DNA of 64,000 bases, taken from positions 51,651-115,650 of the forward strand of contig JAUYLL010000132.1 in NCBI GenBank assembly GCA_030698375.1, read 5' to 3'. Source of the stretch: Nocardioides sp. (GTDB lineage Bacteria > Actinomycetota > Actinomycetes > Propionibacteriales > Nocardioidaceae). The translations under genes and the position numbers were made by a program. This document shows positions 8,085 to 18,368 of the stretch, piece by piece; the first letter of the stretch is position 1, and every line of letters starts with the position of its first letter. The notes beneath the pieces are model-generated. The model searched no databases, was not told where the DNA came from, and was given only the letters and a program-made list of their open reading frames with translations.

Positions 8085-9731
8085 TCAGCGCACCACGCGG
8101 AACGCCGCGCGCCCGACCCGCACCTTGGGCAGCACGCCGGTCGCGCGGACCCGGGCCGGACCTGCCTTCGACAGGCGGACCCGGGCGACGAAACGGCCGC
8201 GCGGGCCTGCCTCGCCGCGCGCGACCCGGCGGCCGCGGACGAAGACCTGCGCGGGCTCGCCACCGACGAGGCCGCGGACCACGATGCGCTGGACGGTCCC
8301 GGCAGGCAGCGGACGCTTGGCGACCCGGACACCGAGCTCCTTCGGGACGACGGCTCGGACCGTGGTCCGGTAGGCCTGGGTGGAGTCGGCCACCACGATG
8401 TCTCGGTTGCCCGCACGTCGCGGCAGCTTCACTGCGGACCGCACGCCCCCACCGACCCCGGCGGCGTCGAGCGTGCGCGAGACCTTGCTGCGTACACAGA
8501 CCGTCTCGCCCGGGGCGAGCCCGCGGACGGCGACCCGGTGGTTGGTGCTGGCGCGGCCCCACTCCTTGGCCGCGACGCGCACCGTGGCGCCCTTGCGTGC
8601 CCACAGAAGAGCGGGGACCGCCTGCGTAGCGGTGATGTTCCACTGCTGGAAGGCGTCGTCGAGGTCTCCCGTGCGTCCGGTGGCCAGCGCCCGGTCGTCG
8701 AAGGCCACGGCACCAGGCTCTGCGTCGAGAGCCGTGGTGCACGGGGAGACCGGCTGCACCTGACGGGCCCGCACCCAGGCCGCGGCCCGGGCGGCAGGGG
8801 CGCCCGCGCCCCGGACACCCAGCGCCCAGCCGGCCAGGCCGGTGCTGTTGGTGTTCTCGCCCTCGGTGGCGGTGCCCGCGGTGAAGGCGCCGTCGGTCGC
8901 CTGGCGGCCGACGAGCCATTCGGTGGCGTCGGTCAACGCCGCGTCGACGACAGGGTTCGTCCCTGCGAGGCCCTGGAGCTGGAGCACCACGATCGCCGTG
9001 GTGTCGGGACCGGTGCCTGCCGCAGCGGGTGTGGCGCAGCCCTGGTTCGCGGCCCCGATGTCGGGGAACGTCTGACGGAAGTGGCCGTCGGGGCACTGCT
9101 GGGACAGCAGGTAGTCCAACGCCTGCGGAGCGCGGAGCGAGCCGACCTCGTGCAGGCCACGAACGACGAAGGCCTGGCCGAGGCTGTTGGCGTACTGGTA
9201 GTCCGGAGCGTCCTGGGCCGTGTCGAAGATCCGGCCGGTGGCCGGCCCATCGGCGACGAGCAGGGACTGGGCGCGCTCGACGAGGTCAATCCCTCCGAAG
9301 CTCCCGGGATTGGCGCCCACGAGGTTCGCGAGGACGAGCGCCTTGCCGGTGGCGCCGGCGACCTCGCCGTAGTACGTGGTGCCCCCGCTGTCGAAGGAGT
9401 ACTCGACGTAGGACCCTGCGGCCTCCTCGAGCGCCGTGCCGATCGCGCTCACGTCGGCACTACGGCCTCCGACGGCGTCGAGGGCGAGCGCGGCGTCGAT
9501 GCTCTGGCCGTAGAGCGGGCCGAAGTCGCCGGGCAGCAGCCCGCCCTGGAGGCGCCCGGCCAACCAGGCGGCGCCCGCGGCGGCCGGACGGTCGTCAGCG
9601 GCGGAGGGGGCCGTAACGGGTACGGCGGAGGCGGCGCCCCCGACGGCGAGGACGGTGGTCGCGGCCACGGCCAGCGCGGTGCTGGTGGCGACGGTGACGC
9701 GCAGACGTGCGCGTCGTGGGTTGGGTGACAT
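8085..9731 (-). CDS. Secreted alpha/alpha-barrel protein, transcobalamin-like alpha domain, copy 2 with C-terminal extension
   Basis: A 548-residue paralogue of the barrel protein at 5617-6816. It has an ordinary Sec signal peptide (cleavage likely after GAASA) and no lipobox Cys. The repeats align one for one: GQSIDAALALDAVGG, NSLGQAFVVRGLHEVG, LDYLLSQQCPDGHFRQTF, ATEWLVGRQATDGAFTAG and AFQQWNITATQAVPALLW. Beyond residue 400 it carries about 145 extra residues rich in Val, Arg and Gly (VAVRGLAPGETVCVRSKV, IVVRGLVGGEPAQVFVRG), which look like one or two beta-sandwich domains. The start is ATG at 9731, with AAAGGA 8 bases upstream inside the riboswitch hairpin. Confidence 0.8.
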   Translation of the reverse strand: MSPNPRRARLRVTVATSTALAVAATTVLAVGGAASAVPVTAPSAADDRPAAAGAAWLAGRLQGGLLPGDFGPLYGQSIDAALALDAVGGRSADVSAIGTALEEAAGSYVEYSFDSGGTTYYGEVAGATGKALVLANLVGANPGSFGGIDLVERAQSLLVADGPATGRIFDTAQDAPDYQYANSLGQAFVVRGLHEVGSLRAPQALDYLLSQQCPDGHFRQTFPDIGAANQGCATPAAAGTGPDTTAIVVLQLQGLAGTNPVVDAALTDATEWLVGRQATDGAFTAGTATEGENTNSTGLAGWALGVRGAGAPAARAAAWVRARQVQPVSPCTTALDAEPGAVAFDDRALATGRTGDLDDAFQQWNITATQAVPALLWARKGATVRVAAKEWGRASTNHRVAVRGLAPGETVCVRSKVSRTLDAAGVGGGVRSAVKLPRRAGNRDIVVADSTQAYRTTVRAVVPKELGVRVAKRPLPAGTVQRIVVRGLVGGEPAQVFVRGRRVARGEAGPRGRFVARVRLSKAGPARVRATGVLPKVRVGRAAFRVVR

Positions 9732-9739
9732 GGGTGGGT

Positions 9740-9765
9740 CCTTTCCGCTGCGCACAGCGGAAAGG
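9740..9765 (-). promoter_or_regulatory. Perfect hairpin masking the ribosome binding site of barrel copy 2
   Basis: CCTTTCCGCTG and CAGCGGAAAGG form an uninterrupted 11-bp stem with a 4-base loop on the minus strand. The downstream arm contains the GGAAAGGA ribosome binding site of the ATG at 9731. It mirrors the copy 1 hairpin and supports translational control by the riboswitch. Confidence 0.75.
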
Positions 9766-9816
9766 CACCCCGAAGGGCGACTCCTCCGCTGCTTTCCTCG
9801 ACAGCGATCATGAGGA

Positions 9817-9944
9817 CGCTCCGTGGCGGGTGCTCCGGCTCGTGGCCCCGAGGGGCCACCTACGGTTGCGGGTCAGCGCCGGACTTCGACCGGCTTTCCC
9901 CAGCACGAGCGTGATGGTGTGGTGCTGCTCCTCGGTGAGGAGCG
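9817..9944 (-). ncRNA. Cobalamin riboswitch aptamer, copy 2
   Basis: The minus strand carries GGGGAAAGCCGGTCGAAGTC then CGGCGCTGACCCGCAACCGT (9863-9902) and the B12 box GAGCCGGAGCACCCGCCACG (9822-9842). P1 is CGCTCC (9939-9944) with GGAGCG (9817-9822). The aptamer begins only about 12 bases past the gatB stop codon, so its promoter must lie in gatB or it is read as part of the gatCAB message. Confidence 0.93.
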
Positions 9945-9955
9945 GGCGCAGGCTA

Positions 9956-11473
9956 TCAGGACCCGAGCTTCTCCAGGATGAGCTCTCGGACACGTCCGGC
10001 GTCGGCCTGGCCGCGCATCTGCTTCATCACCGCACCGATGAGCGCACCGGCCGCGGCGACCTTGCCGTCGCGGATCTTCGCGGCGACGTCGGGGTTGGCC
10101 GCGATGGCGTCGTCGACCGCCTCGGACAGCGCGCCCTCGTCGGAGACGATCGCCAGACCACGCTTCTCCACGACCTCCTCCGGAGTGCCCTCCCCCGCGA
10201 TGAGCCCGTCGAACACCTGGCGCGCCAGCTTGTCGTTGATCGACCCACCCTCGACGAGCGCCTGCACGGCCGCGACCTGCGTCGGGGTGACCCCCAGCGC
10301 GGGCAGTTCGACCCCGGCGTCGTTGGCCCGGCGGGCGAGCTCGGAGAGCCACCACTTGCGGGCCGCGGCGGGGCTGGTGCCGGCCGCGATCGTCTCCTCC
10401 ACCAGGGTCAGCGCGCCGGCCCCCACCGTGTCGCGCATCTCCAGGTCGGAGTAGCCCCACTCCGCCTGCAGGCGGGCCCGCCGCTGGGTCGGGTTCTCCG
10501 GGAGGGTGCCGCGCAGCTCCTCGACCCACTCGCGGCTCGGGGCAACGGGCACCAGGTCGGGCTCGGGGAAGTAACGGTAGTCCTCGGCGTCGGACTTCTC
10601 CCGGCCGCTGGTGGTGACCCCGGTGTCCTCGTGCCAGTGCCGGGTCTCCTGCAGGATGCTGCCTCCGCCGCCGAGGATCGCGGCGTGCCGCTGCATCTCG
10701 TGACGCACGGCGCGCTCGACCGACCGCAGGGAGTTGACGTTCTTCGTCTCCGTGCGCGTCCCGAGCACCCCGGAGCCCTTCGGCGCCAGCGAGAGGTTCA
10801 CGTCCGCGCGGATGGAGCCCTGGTCCATCCGCGCGTCGGAGACCCCGAGGGCGACGATCAGGTCGCGCAGCTGGGCGACGTACGCCTTGGCCACCTCGGG
10901 GGCCCGTGCTCCGGCGCCGACGATCGGCTTGGTGACGATCTCGATGAGGGGGATGCCGGCACGGTTGTAGTCGACCAGGGAGTAGTCGGCGCCGTGGATC
11001 CGCCCGGAGGTGCCGACGTGCAGGGACTTGCCGGTGTCCTCCTCCATGTGGGCGCGCTCGATCTCGACCCGGTAGGTCTCGACCTCGCCGTCCTCGGTGG
11101 GCACCGTGACGTCCATCCAGCCCTCGAACGCAATCGGCTCGTCGTACTGGCTGGTCTGGAAGTTCTTCGGCATGTCCGGGTAGAAGTAGTTCTTCCGGGC
11201 GAAGCGGCACCACTCGGCGATCTCGCAGTTGAGCGCCAGACCGATGCGGATCGCCGACTCCACGGCCTTCCGGTTCACCGCCGGCATCGCCCCGGGCAGG
11301 CCGAGGCAGGTCGGGCAGACCTGCGTGTTCGGGTCGGCGCCGAACTCCGTGGGACACCCACAGAACATCTTGGTCGCGCTGTTCAGCTCGACATGCACCT
11401 CGAGGCCCAGCGCGGGGTCGTAGGTGGCCAGCACGTCCTCGAACGGCACCAGGGTCGTGGTCGCGGCGCTCAT
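9956..11473 (-). CDS. gatB: Aspartyl/glutamyl-tRNA(Asn/Gln) amidotransferase subunit B
   Basis: A 505-residue protein. It binds misacylated Glu-tRNA(Gln) or Asp-tRNA(Asn) and catalyses phosphorylation and amidation in the GatCAB complex. Signatures are [33 protein letters not shown], the zinc cysteines in those two stretches, and [12 protein letters not shown]; the C-terminal helical and YqeY-like tail ([17 protein letters not shown]) binds tRNA. The start is ATG at 11473, overlapping the gatA stop (ATGA), so translation is coupled. Its 3' end runs straight into cobalamin riboswitch 2. Confidence 0.97.
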   Translation of the reverse strand: MSAATTTLVPFEDVLATYDPALGLEVHVELNSATKMFCGCPTEFGADPNTQVCPTCLGLPGAMPAVNRKAVESAIRIGLALNCEIAEWCRFARKNYFYPDMPKNFQTSQYDEPIAFEGWMDVTVPTEDGEVETYRVEIERAHMEEDTGKSLHVGTSGRIHGADYSLVDYNRAGIPLIEIVTKPIVGAGARAPEVAKAYVAQLRDLIVALGVSDARMDQGSIRADVNLSLAPKGSGVLGTRTETKNVNSLRSVERAVRHEMQRHAAILGGGGSILQETRHWHEDTGVTTSGREKSDAEDYRYFPEPDLVPVAPSREWVEELRGTLPENPTQRRARLQAEWGYSDLEMRDTVGAGALTLVEETIAAGTSPAAARKWWLSELARRANDAGVELPALGVTPTQVAAVQALVEGGSINDKLARQVFDGLIAGEGTPEEVVEKRGLAIVSDEGALSEAVDDAIAANPDVAAKIRDGKVAAAGALIGAVMKQMRGQADAGRVRELILEKLGS

Positions 11474-13029
11474 GCGGAGGCTCCCTCTCGTCGGTCGAGC
11501 CCCGCGGGGAGCTCGGGCGGGGTCAGCGGGCCGCCCCAGCGGGCGTGCAGTGCTGCCTCGAGGGCGGCTCCGACCCGGTAGAGCCGGTCGTCGGCCAGCG
11601 CGGGCGCGAGCACCTGGAAGCCCACGGGCAGACCGTCCTCCTCGGCGAGCCCGGCCGGCACCGAGATGCCGGGGACGCCCGCGAGGTTGGCCGGGATGGT
11701 GGCGAGGTCGTTGAGGTACATCGCCAGCGGGTCGTCGAGCTTCTCGCCTAGGCGGAACGCCGTGGTGGGCGACGTCGGGGACACCAGCACGTCGACCTGT
11801 GCGAAGGCCGCCTCGAAGTCGCGGGAGATCAGGGTGCGTACCTTCTGGGCCTGGCCGTAGTAGGCGTCGTAGTAGCCGCTGGAGAGCGCATAGGTGCCGA
11901 GGATGATCCGGCGCTTGACCTCGTCGCCGAAGCCGGCGTCCCGCGTGGCGCGCATGACCTCCTCGGCCGACGGGTCGGGGACCCCTTCGGGCAGGACGCG
12001 CAGGCCGTAGCGCATCGCGTCGAACTTGGCGAGGTTCGAGGACGCCTCGGACGGCATGAGCACGTAGTAGGCGGCGAGCGCGTGGACGAACTGCGGGCAG
12101 GAGACCTCGACGACCTCGGCTCCGGCCGCGACCAGGAGGTCCAGCGACTCGGTGAAGCGGGCCTGGACGCCGGCCTGGTAGCCCTCGCCCTGCAGCTCGG
12201 TGACCACGCCGACACGGAGGCCGGACAGGTCGCCGGTCGCCCCCTTGCGGGCCGCGCCGACCAGGTCGGGCAGCGGCTGGTCGACGGAGGTGGAGTCGCG
12301 GGGGTCGTGGCCACCGACGAGCTCGTGGAGCAGCGCGGCGTCGAGGACGGTCCGGGTCACCGGGCCGACCTGGTCGAGGCTGTTGGCCATCGCGACCAGT
12401 CCGTAGCGGGAGACGCCGCCGTAGGTCGGCTTCACGCCCACGGTGCCGGTGACCGCTCCGGGCTGGCGGATCGAGCCGCCGGTGTCGGTGCCGAGGGCCA
12501 GGGGCGCCTCGTACGCCGCGACCGCCGCGGCCGAGCCGCCTCCGGACCCGCCCGGGACCCGCTCGAGGTCCCACGGGTTGCGGGTCGGGCCGTAGGCGGA
12601 GTGCTCGGTGGAGGAGCCCATCGCGAACTCGTCCATGTTGGTCTTGCCGAGGATCGGCAGGCCGGCCGCGCGCAGCCGCGCGACCACCGTGGCGTCGTAC
12701 GGCGGCACCCACCCCTCGAGGATCCGGGAACCGCAGGTGGTGGGCATCCCCTCCGTGGTGAGGACGTCCTTGACCGCGATCGGGACCCCGTCGAGGAACG
12801 TGGCAGGTGAACCTGCGGCCCGCCGCTCGTCGGAGGCGCGGGCGGCCGCGAGCGCGCCCTCGGCGTCGACGTGGAGGAAGGCGTGCACCCCCTCGATGGC
12901 GGAGCCGTCGACCGCGGCGATGCGGTCGAGGTGCGCCTGGGTCAGCTCGACCGAGGTGACCTCGCCGGCGGCCAGCGCGTCGGCGAGCTCGGCGGCGGTC
13001 CGGGTGGTCCAGTCCTGCCCGGCGCTCAC
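11470..13029 (-). CDS. gatA: Aspartyl/glutamyl-tRNA(Asn/Gln) amidotransferase subunit A
   Basis: A 519-residue amidase-signature enzyme that hydrolyses glutamine and passes ammonia to GatB. The catalytic triad context is present: VPIAVKDVL (Lys), [12 protein letters not shown] (cis-Ser) and [14 protein letters not shown] with the nucleophile region SIRQPGA. It lies between gatC and gatB, with 4-base overlaps on both sides. Length is slightly above the usual 480-500. Confidence 0.97.
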   Translation of the reverse strand: MSAGQDWTTRTAAELADALAAGEVTSVELTQAHLDRIAAVDGSAIEGVHAFLHVDAEGALAAARASDERRAAGSPATFLDGVPIAVKDVLTTEGMPTTCGSRILEGWVPPYDATVVARLRAAGLPILGKTNMDEFAMGSSTEHSAYGPTRNPWDLERVPGGSGGGSAAAVAAYEAPLALGTDTGGSIRQPGAVTGTVGVKPTYGGVSRYGLVAMANSLDQVGPVTRTVLDAALLHELVGGHDPRDSTSVDQPLPDLVGAARKGATGDLSGLRVGVVTELQGEGYQAGVQARFTESLDLLVAAGAEVVEVSCPQFVHALAAYYVLMPSEASSNLAKFDAMRYGLRVLPEGVPDPSAEEVMRATRDAGFGDEVKRRIILGTYALSSGYYDAYYGQAQKVRTLISRDFEAAFAQVDVLVSPTSPTTAFRLGEKLDDPLAMYLNDLATIPANLAGVPGISVPAGLAEEDGLPVGFQVLAPALADDRLYRVGAALEAALHARWGGPLTPPELPAGLDRREGASA

Positions 13030-13361
13030 TGCTCGTCCCCGAGGATCCGCGGCACCGAGAAGCGCTGCTGCTCCGAGGCCGGCGCGGCGGCGAGGGCCTG
13101 CGCGGCGGTGAGCCCCGGGACGACCACGTCCTCGCGGAAGACGTTGGTCACCGGGAGCGGGTGGGAGGTCGCCGGGACGTCGTCGCCGGCCACGCCGCTG
13201 ATCGAGGCGACGGACTCCACGATCACCGCCAGCTGCGGGGCCAGGTGGTCGAGCTCGGCGTCGGACAGGTCGATCCGGGCGAGGTCGGCCAGGTGGGCGA
13301 CCTCCTCCCGCGTGATCGCGACCTGCCCGTCGGGGCCGTTCGCTCCAGGGATCTCAGGCAT
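13026..13361 (-). CDS. gatC: Aspartyl/glutamyl-tRNA(Asn/Gln) amidotransferase subunit C
   Basis: A 111-residue helper subunit that wraps GatA and GatB together. The family start [22 protein letters not shown] and the tail TNVFREDVV...[19 protein letters not shown] are clear. The start is ATG at 13361, with AGGA 9 bases upstream; the ATG at 13370 has no spaced site. It begins the gatCAB series. Confidence 0.95.
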   Translation of the reverse strand: MPEIPGANGPDGQVAITREEVAHLADLARIDLSDAELDHLAPQLAVIVESVASISGVAGDDVPATSHPLPVTNVFREDVVVPGLTAAQALAAAPASEQQRFSVPRILGDEQ

Positions 13362-13413
13362 GGGGGTCATCCTAGGAGGGGCTGCGCTGCGCACCGCACC
13401 GGGGACGACCGGC

Positions 13414-15576
<2,163 letters not shown>

Positions 15577-15584
15577 TCACCGTC

Positions 15585-16043
15585 ATGCACGCCCCCTCCC
15601 TCACCCGCCTCGACCTGCCCGGTGGTGCCCGCCCCCGCGGCCTCGTGCTGGTGCTCCACGGCGGGAAGCCGCACAGCATGGCCCCGGTGGACGCCCGCAG
15701 CCTCGAGGTCCCGGTGGTGCTGCTCGGCCACTCGATGGGCGCGCGCACCGCCGTGCAGGTCGCCGACGACCCGCAGGTTCGGGGAGTGGTCGCGCTCGCA
15801 CCCTGGTTCGAGTCGCACGACGCCGTCGACGCGTTGCGCGACCGCACGCTCGCCGCGGCGCACGGGCGCACCGACAAGATCACCTCGGCCAGACGGACCC
15901 AGGACTTCTGCCGGCGGGCCGAGGGCCTCGCGCGGCAGGTCGACTTCCACGACATGGGCCGGGTCGGCCACTACATGATGCGCCGCGTCGAGACCTGGAA
16001 CGACTTCGCGCTCAGCCGGTCCCTGGTGGCGCTGGCGGACTGA
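15585..16043 (+). CDS. Shortened alpha/beta hydrolase, apparently missing an internal segment
   Basis: A 152-residue protein with an alpha/beta-hydrolase opening (GLVLVLHGGKPHS) that jumps after PVDARSL straight into VPVVLLGHSMGARTAVQVAD, the nucleophile elbow with Ser. The acid (HGRTDKITSA) and the His (GRVGHYMMRR) follow. Relatives of this HGGK family that I recall have some 60 residues between the oxyanion turn and the elbow (strand, helix, strand), which are absent here. The frame is intact and the catalytic residues remain, so it may be a recent in-frame deletion with doubtful activity. A strong bidirectional terminator follows. Confidence 0.7.
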   Translation: MHAPSLTRLDLPGGARPRGLVLVLHGGKPHSMAPVDARSLEVPVVLLGHSMGARTAVQVADDPQVRGVVALAPWFESHDAVDALRDRTLAAAHGRTDKITSARRTQDFCRRAEGLARQVDFHDMGRVGHYMMRRVETWNDFALSRSLVALAD

Positions 16044-16058
16044 GGGCAGAAAGACGAT

Positions 16059-16106
16059 GGGCTCGGGCCGCGGGGATTGCCAGTCCGCACCCGCGGGCCC
16101 GAGCCC
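16059..16106. terminator. Bidirectional hairpin between convergent genes
   Basis: GGGCTCGGGCCGCGGG (16059-16074) pairs with CCCGCGGGCCCGAGCCC (16090-16106), one base bulged, across a 15-base loop. It sits 16 bases after the hydrolase stop; the convergent methionine synthase-like gene ends at 16253. The bases between 16107 and 16252 hold no gene that I can support. Confidence 0.7.
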
Positions 16107-16252
16107 GACGAAACAGTGTCCCTGTCGTAACACCGTCGCGTGCTCCACTCTCCTCCGAACCAGGGCGGGTCACAACGCTCTGGCGCATGCATGCTTGCGC
16201 ACTGCACGTTCCTGCACGACCAGGACATCTCAACAGCAGGAGGGGTCCTGGC

Positions 16253-17248
16253 TCAGGGCAGGTCGGCCGCGGCCTCGCGGCAGGCACGCAGGGCTCGCCG
16301 GACGTGGTCAGCGCCTGCGCCGGCCAGGCCGCAGGTGGGCGTGACCACCACCCGCGGACCGTGCTGCTCGGGGTCGAGCCCGAGCATCTCGAGCAAGCGC
16401 AGCACCTGCTCCAGCGCGGGGCGGTCGGGGGTCGCCGGCTCGGTGGACGAGACGACCCCGAGCCCCACGGTGCCCCCGTCGTCGAGCACCTGTGCCAGTG
16501 CCTCGTACGCCGTCGGCCCGGCCACCGCGAGGTCCACCAGCACCCCGCGGGCGCCGGCACCTGTCAGGAGGCCCACCGGGACGTCAGGCGCGCAGACGTG
16601 GACCCACGGCTCCGCACCGGCGTCCACGATCGCGGCACAGGCGAGGCCCAGCGCGTCGGAGGCCTCCGGCGGGTGCACCGTGCGGTGGCGTCCCCACCCC
16701 GACGCCGTCGGCACCCGGCCTGCGAGGACGGCCGGCAGCGACGGCTCGTCGAGCTGGACCACGAGGTCCGCCCCCGGGACCCGGCGCCTCAGGTCGGCCA
16801 CGTGGGTGCCGAGCCCCTCGGCGAGCGCCTGGGAGAGGTCACGCCGGGCGCCGTGGTCGGCGAGCAGCCGGTCGCCCCGCGGGCGCTCGACCGTCGCCGC
16901 GAGCGTCCACGGCCCGGCCACCTGCACCTTGAGCCGGCCGGTGTAGCCCTGGGTGGCCTCCTCGAGGCCGTCGAGGTCCTGGGCGAGCAGGGAGCGGGCC
17001 CGCCGCTGGTCGGCGCCGGCTCCCCCACCCGTGAGCCGCCATCCTGCGGGCTGGACGTCGGCACCGAGGTCGGCCCAGACGGCCGTGCCCCGGCCCGTGG
17101 TGGTGGCGTGCGGGCCGCGACCCGGGACCTCCGGGAGGTACGGGATCCCGGGCGGCTCGGCGAGGGTGTCGACCACCAGGCGCAGGGCTGCGGCGTACGC
17201 CTGGTCGTCGTCGCCGGGGTGGGAGCCGATGCCGGTCGCGGTGCTCAT
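16253..17248 (-). CDS. Core methionine synthase-like protein (MetE C-terminal domain only)
   Basis: A 331-residue TIM-barrel protein of the cobalamin-independent methionine synthase family. It opens with GIGSHPGDD and has LKVQVAGPWTLA, DLVVQLDEPSLPA, the zinc ligand pair WVHVCAPDVP (His-x-Cys) and the later Cys of VVVTPTCGLA. Full MetE is about 750 residues with an N-terminal folate-binding half that is missing here. Core enzymes of this kind studied elsewhere use methylcobalamin rather than folate as methyl donor; whether this one does is inference. ATG at 17248 lies 8 bases after the mnmA stop, suggesting co-transcription with mnmA and the cysteine desulfurase. Confidence 0.8.
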   Translation of the reverse strand: MSTATGIGSHPGDDDQAYAAALRLVVDTLAEPPGIPYLPEVPGRGPHATTTGRGTAVWADLGADVQPAGWRLTGGGAGADQRRARSLLAQDLDGLEEATQGYTGRLKVQVAGPWTLAATVERPRGDRLLADHGARRDLSQALAEGLGTHVADLRRRVPGADLVVQLDEPSLPAVLAGRVPTASGWGRHRTVHPPEASDALGLACAAIVDAGAEPWVHVCAPDVPVGLLTGAGARGVLVDLAVAGPTAYEALAQVLDDGGTVGLGVVSSTEPATPDRPALEQVLRLLEMLGLDPEQHGPRVVVTPTCGLAGAGADHVRRALRACREAAADLP

Positions 17249-17255
17249 CGAGCGC

Positions 17256-18368
17256 TCACCGGGCGCCGACCTCGACACGGCGGGTGCTGGTGATGGTCGC
17301 GGACCCGACGACCCGGGTGCCGTCGTAGACGACCACCGCCTGCCCCGGGGCGATGCCCGCAGCCGGCTCGTGGAGGTCGACGAGCACCCGCTCACCGTCG
17401 GGGTGCACGGTGGCGCTGTGCTCCTCGCCGTGGGCGCGCAGCTGGACCGTCCCCGTGAGCGGCGCGGTGAGCGGGGCTCCGCACCAGCGCGGCGCGACCG
17501 CCTCGAGGCCGTCGACGCCGAGCGCCTCGCGGGGCCCGACCCGCACGGTCGCCGAGACCGGCTCGATGTCGAGGACGAACCGCGGACGGCCGTCGGGAGC
17601 CGGTCGGCCGATACGCAGGCCGCGACGCTGACCGACGGTGAACCGATAGGTGCCGTCGTGGCGGCCGAGCTCCTCCCCCGTCACGTCGTCGACGATGGGC
17701 CCGCCCTCGTTGGGCGCGCGATCACCGAGCTTCTCGGAGAGCCAGCCGCCGGGGTCGCCGTCGGCGATGAAGCAGATGTCGTGGCTGTCGGGCTTCTGCG
17801 CCACCGAGAGCCCCCGGCGCGCGGCCTCCACCCGGACCTCGTCCTTCGTCGTGCCCCCGAGCGGGAACAGCGCCCCGCGCAGCTGGTCGGCGGTCAGCAC
17901 CCCGAGCACGTAGGACTGGTCCTTGCCTGCGTCGACGGCACGATGCAGAGCAGGCGGCTCGCCGTCCGCACCCGGGACCAGGCGCGCGTAGTGACCCGTG
18001 ACGACGCCCTCGAACCCGAGCGCGAGCGCCCGGTCGAGGACCGCGGCGAACTTGATCTTCTCGTTGCAGCGCAGGCAGGGGTTGGGGGTACGTCCGGCGG
18101 CGTACTCGTCGAGGAAGTCCTCGACGACGTCCTCGTGGAAGCGTTCGCTGAGGTCCCACACGTAGAACGGGATGTCGATCACGTCGGCGGCCCGGCGGGC
18201 GTCGTTGGCGTCCTCGATGGTGCAGCACCCGCGGGCCCCGGACCGGTAGGACCGAGGGTTGCGCGAGAGCGCGAGGTGGATGCCGGTGACGTCGTGTCCC
18301 GCCTCCTTCGCCCGGGCTGCTGCGACCGCGGAGTCCACCCCGCCCGACATGGCGGCGACCACGCGCAT
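17256..18368 (-). CDS. mnmA: tRNA 2-thiouridine(34) synthase
   Basis: A 370-residue ATP-dependent thiolase for the wobble uridine of tRNA Lys, Glu and Gln. It has the PP-loop [12 protein letters not shown], the catalytic Cys98 (TPNPCLRCN) and the second Cys199 (DICFIAD), GKDQSYVL and FTVGQRRGL. The start is ATG at 18368, overlapping the stop of the cysteine desulfurase by ATGA, so the sulfur donor and the user are translated together. Confidence 0.96.
   Translation of the reverse strand: MRVVAAMSGGVDSAVAAARAKEAGHDVTGIHLALSRNPRSYRSGARGCCTIEDANDARRAADVIDIPFYVWDLSERFHEDVVEDFLDEYAAGRTPNPCLRCNEKIKFAAVLDRALALGFEGVVTGHYARLVPGADGEPPALHRAVDAGKDQSYVLGVLTADQLRGALFPLGGTTKDEVRVEAARRGLSVAQKPDSHDICFIADGDPGGWLSEKLGDRAPNEGGPIVDDVTGEELGRHDGTYRFTVGQRRGLRIGRPAPDGRPRFVLDIEPVSATVRVGPREALGVDGLEAVAPRWCGAPLTAPLTGTVQLRAHGEEHSATVHPDGERVLVDLHEPAAGIAPGQAVVVYDGTRVVGSATITSTRRVEVGAR

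Larger units (their letters stand above)
7083..9966 (-). repeat. Tandem duplication unit 2 (riboswitch - barrel - partner - T fragment)
   Basis: The upstream unit abuts the intact gatB end (stop at 9956-9958) and ends in the degenerate T fragment at 7083. About 32 bases of unrelated sequence (7051-7082) join it to unit 1. The boundaries show that a segment from the end of gatB to codon 20 of the T gene was copied. Confidence 0.8.

Noticed and set aside
5617..9731. The barrel proteins as terpene cyclases or squalene enzymes
   Set aside because: The toroid repeats are shared, but I see no DXDD-type catalytic motif. Both are secreted and lie under B12 riboswitches beside an ECF transporter.
4872..9966. 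The large repeat as an insertion sequence or transposon
   Set aside because: No transposase, terminal inverted repeats or target duplications; the boundaries are explained by tandem duplication of host genes.
16107..16252. Repeated CTGCACG and the inverted pair GCGCA/TGCGC as an operator or small RNA
   Set aside because: They lie between two convergent genes with no promoter-dependent gene nearby, and the repeats are short. No coding frame or RNA fold stands out.
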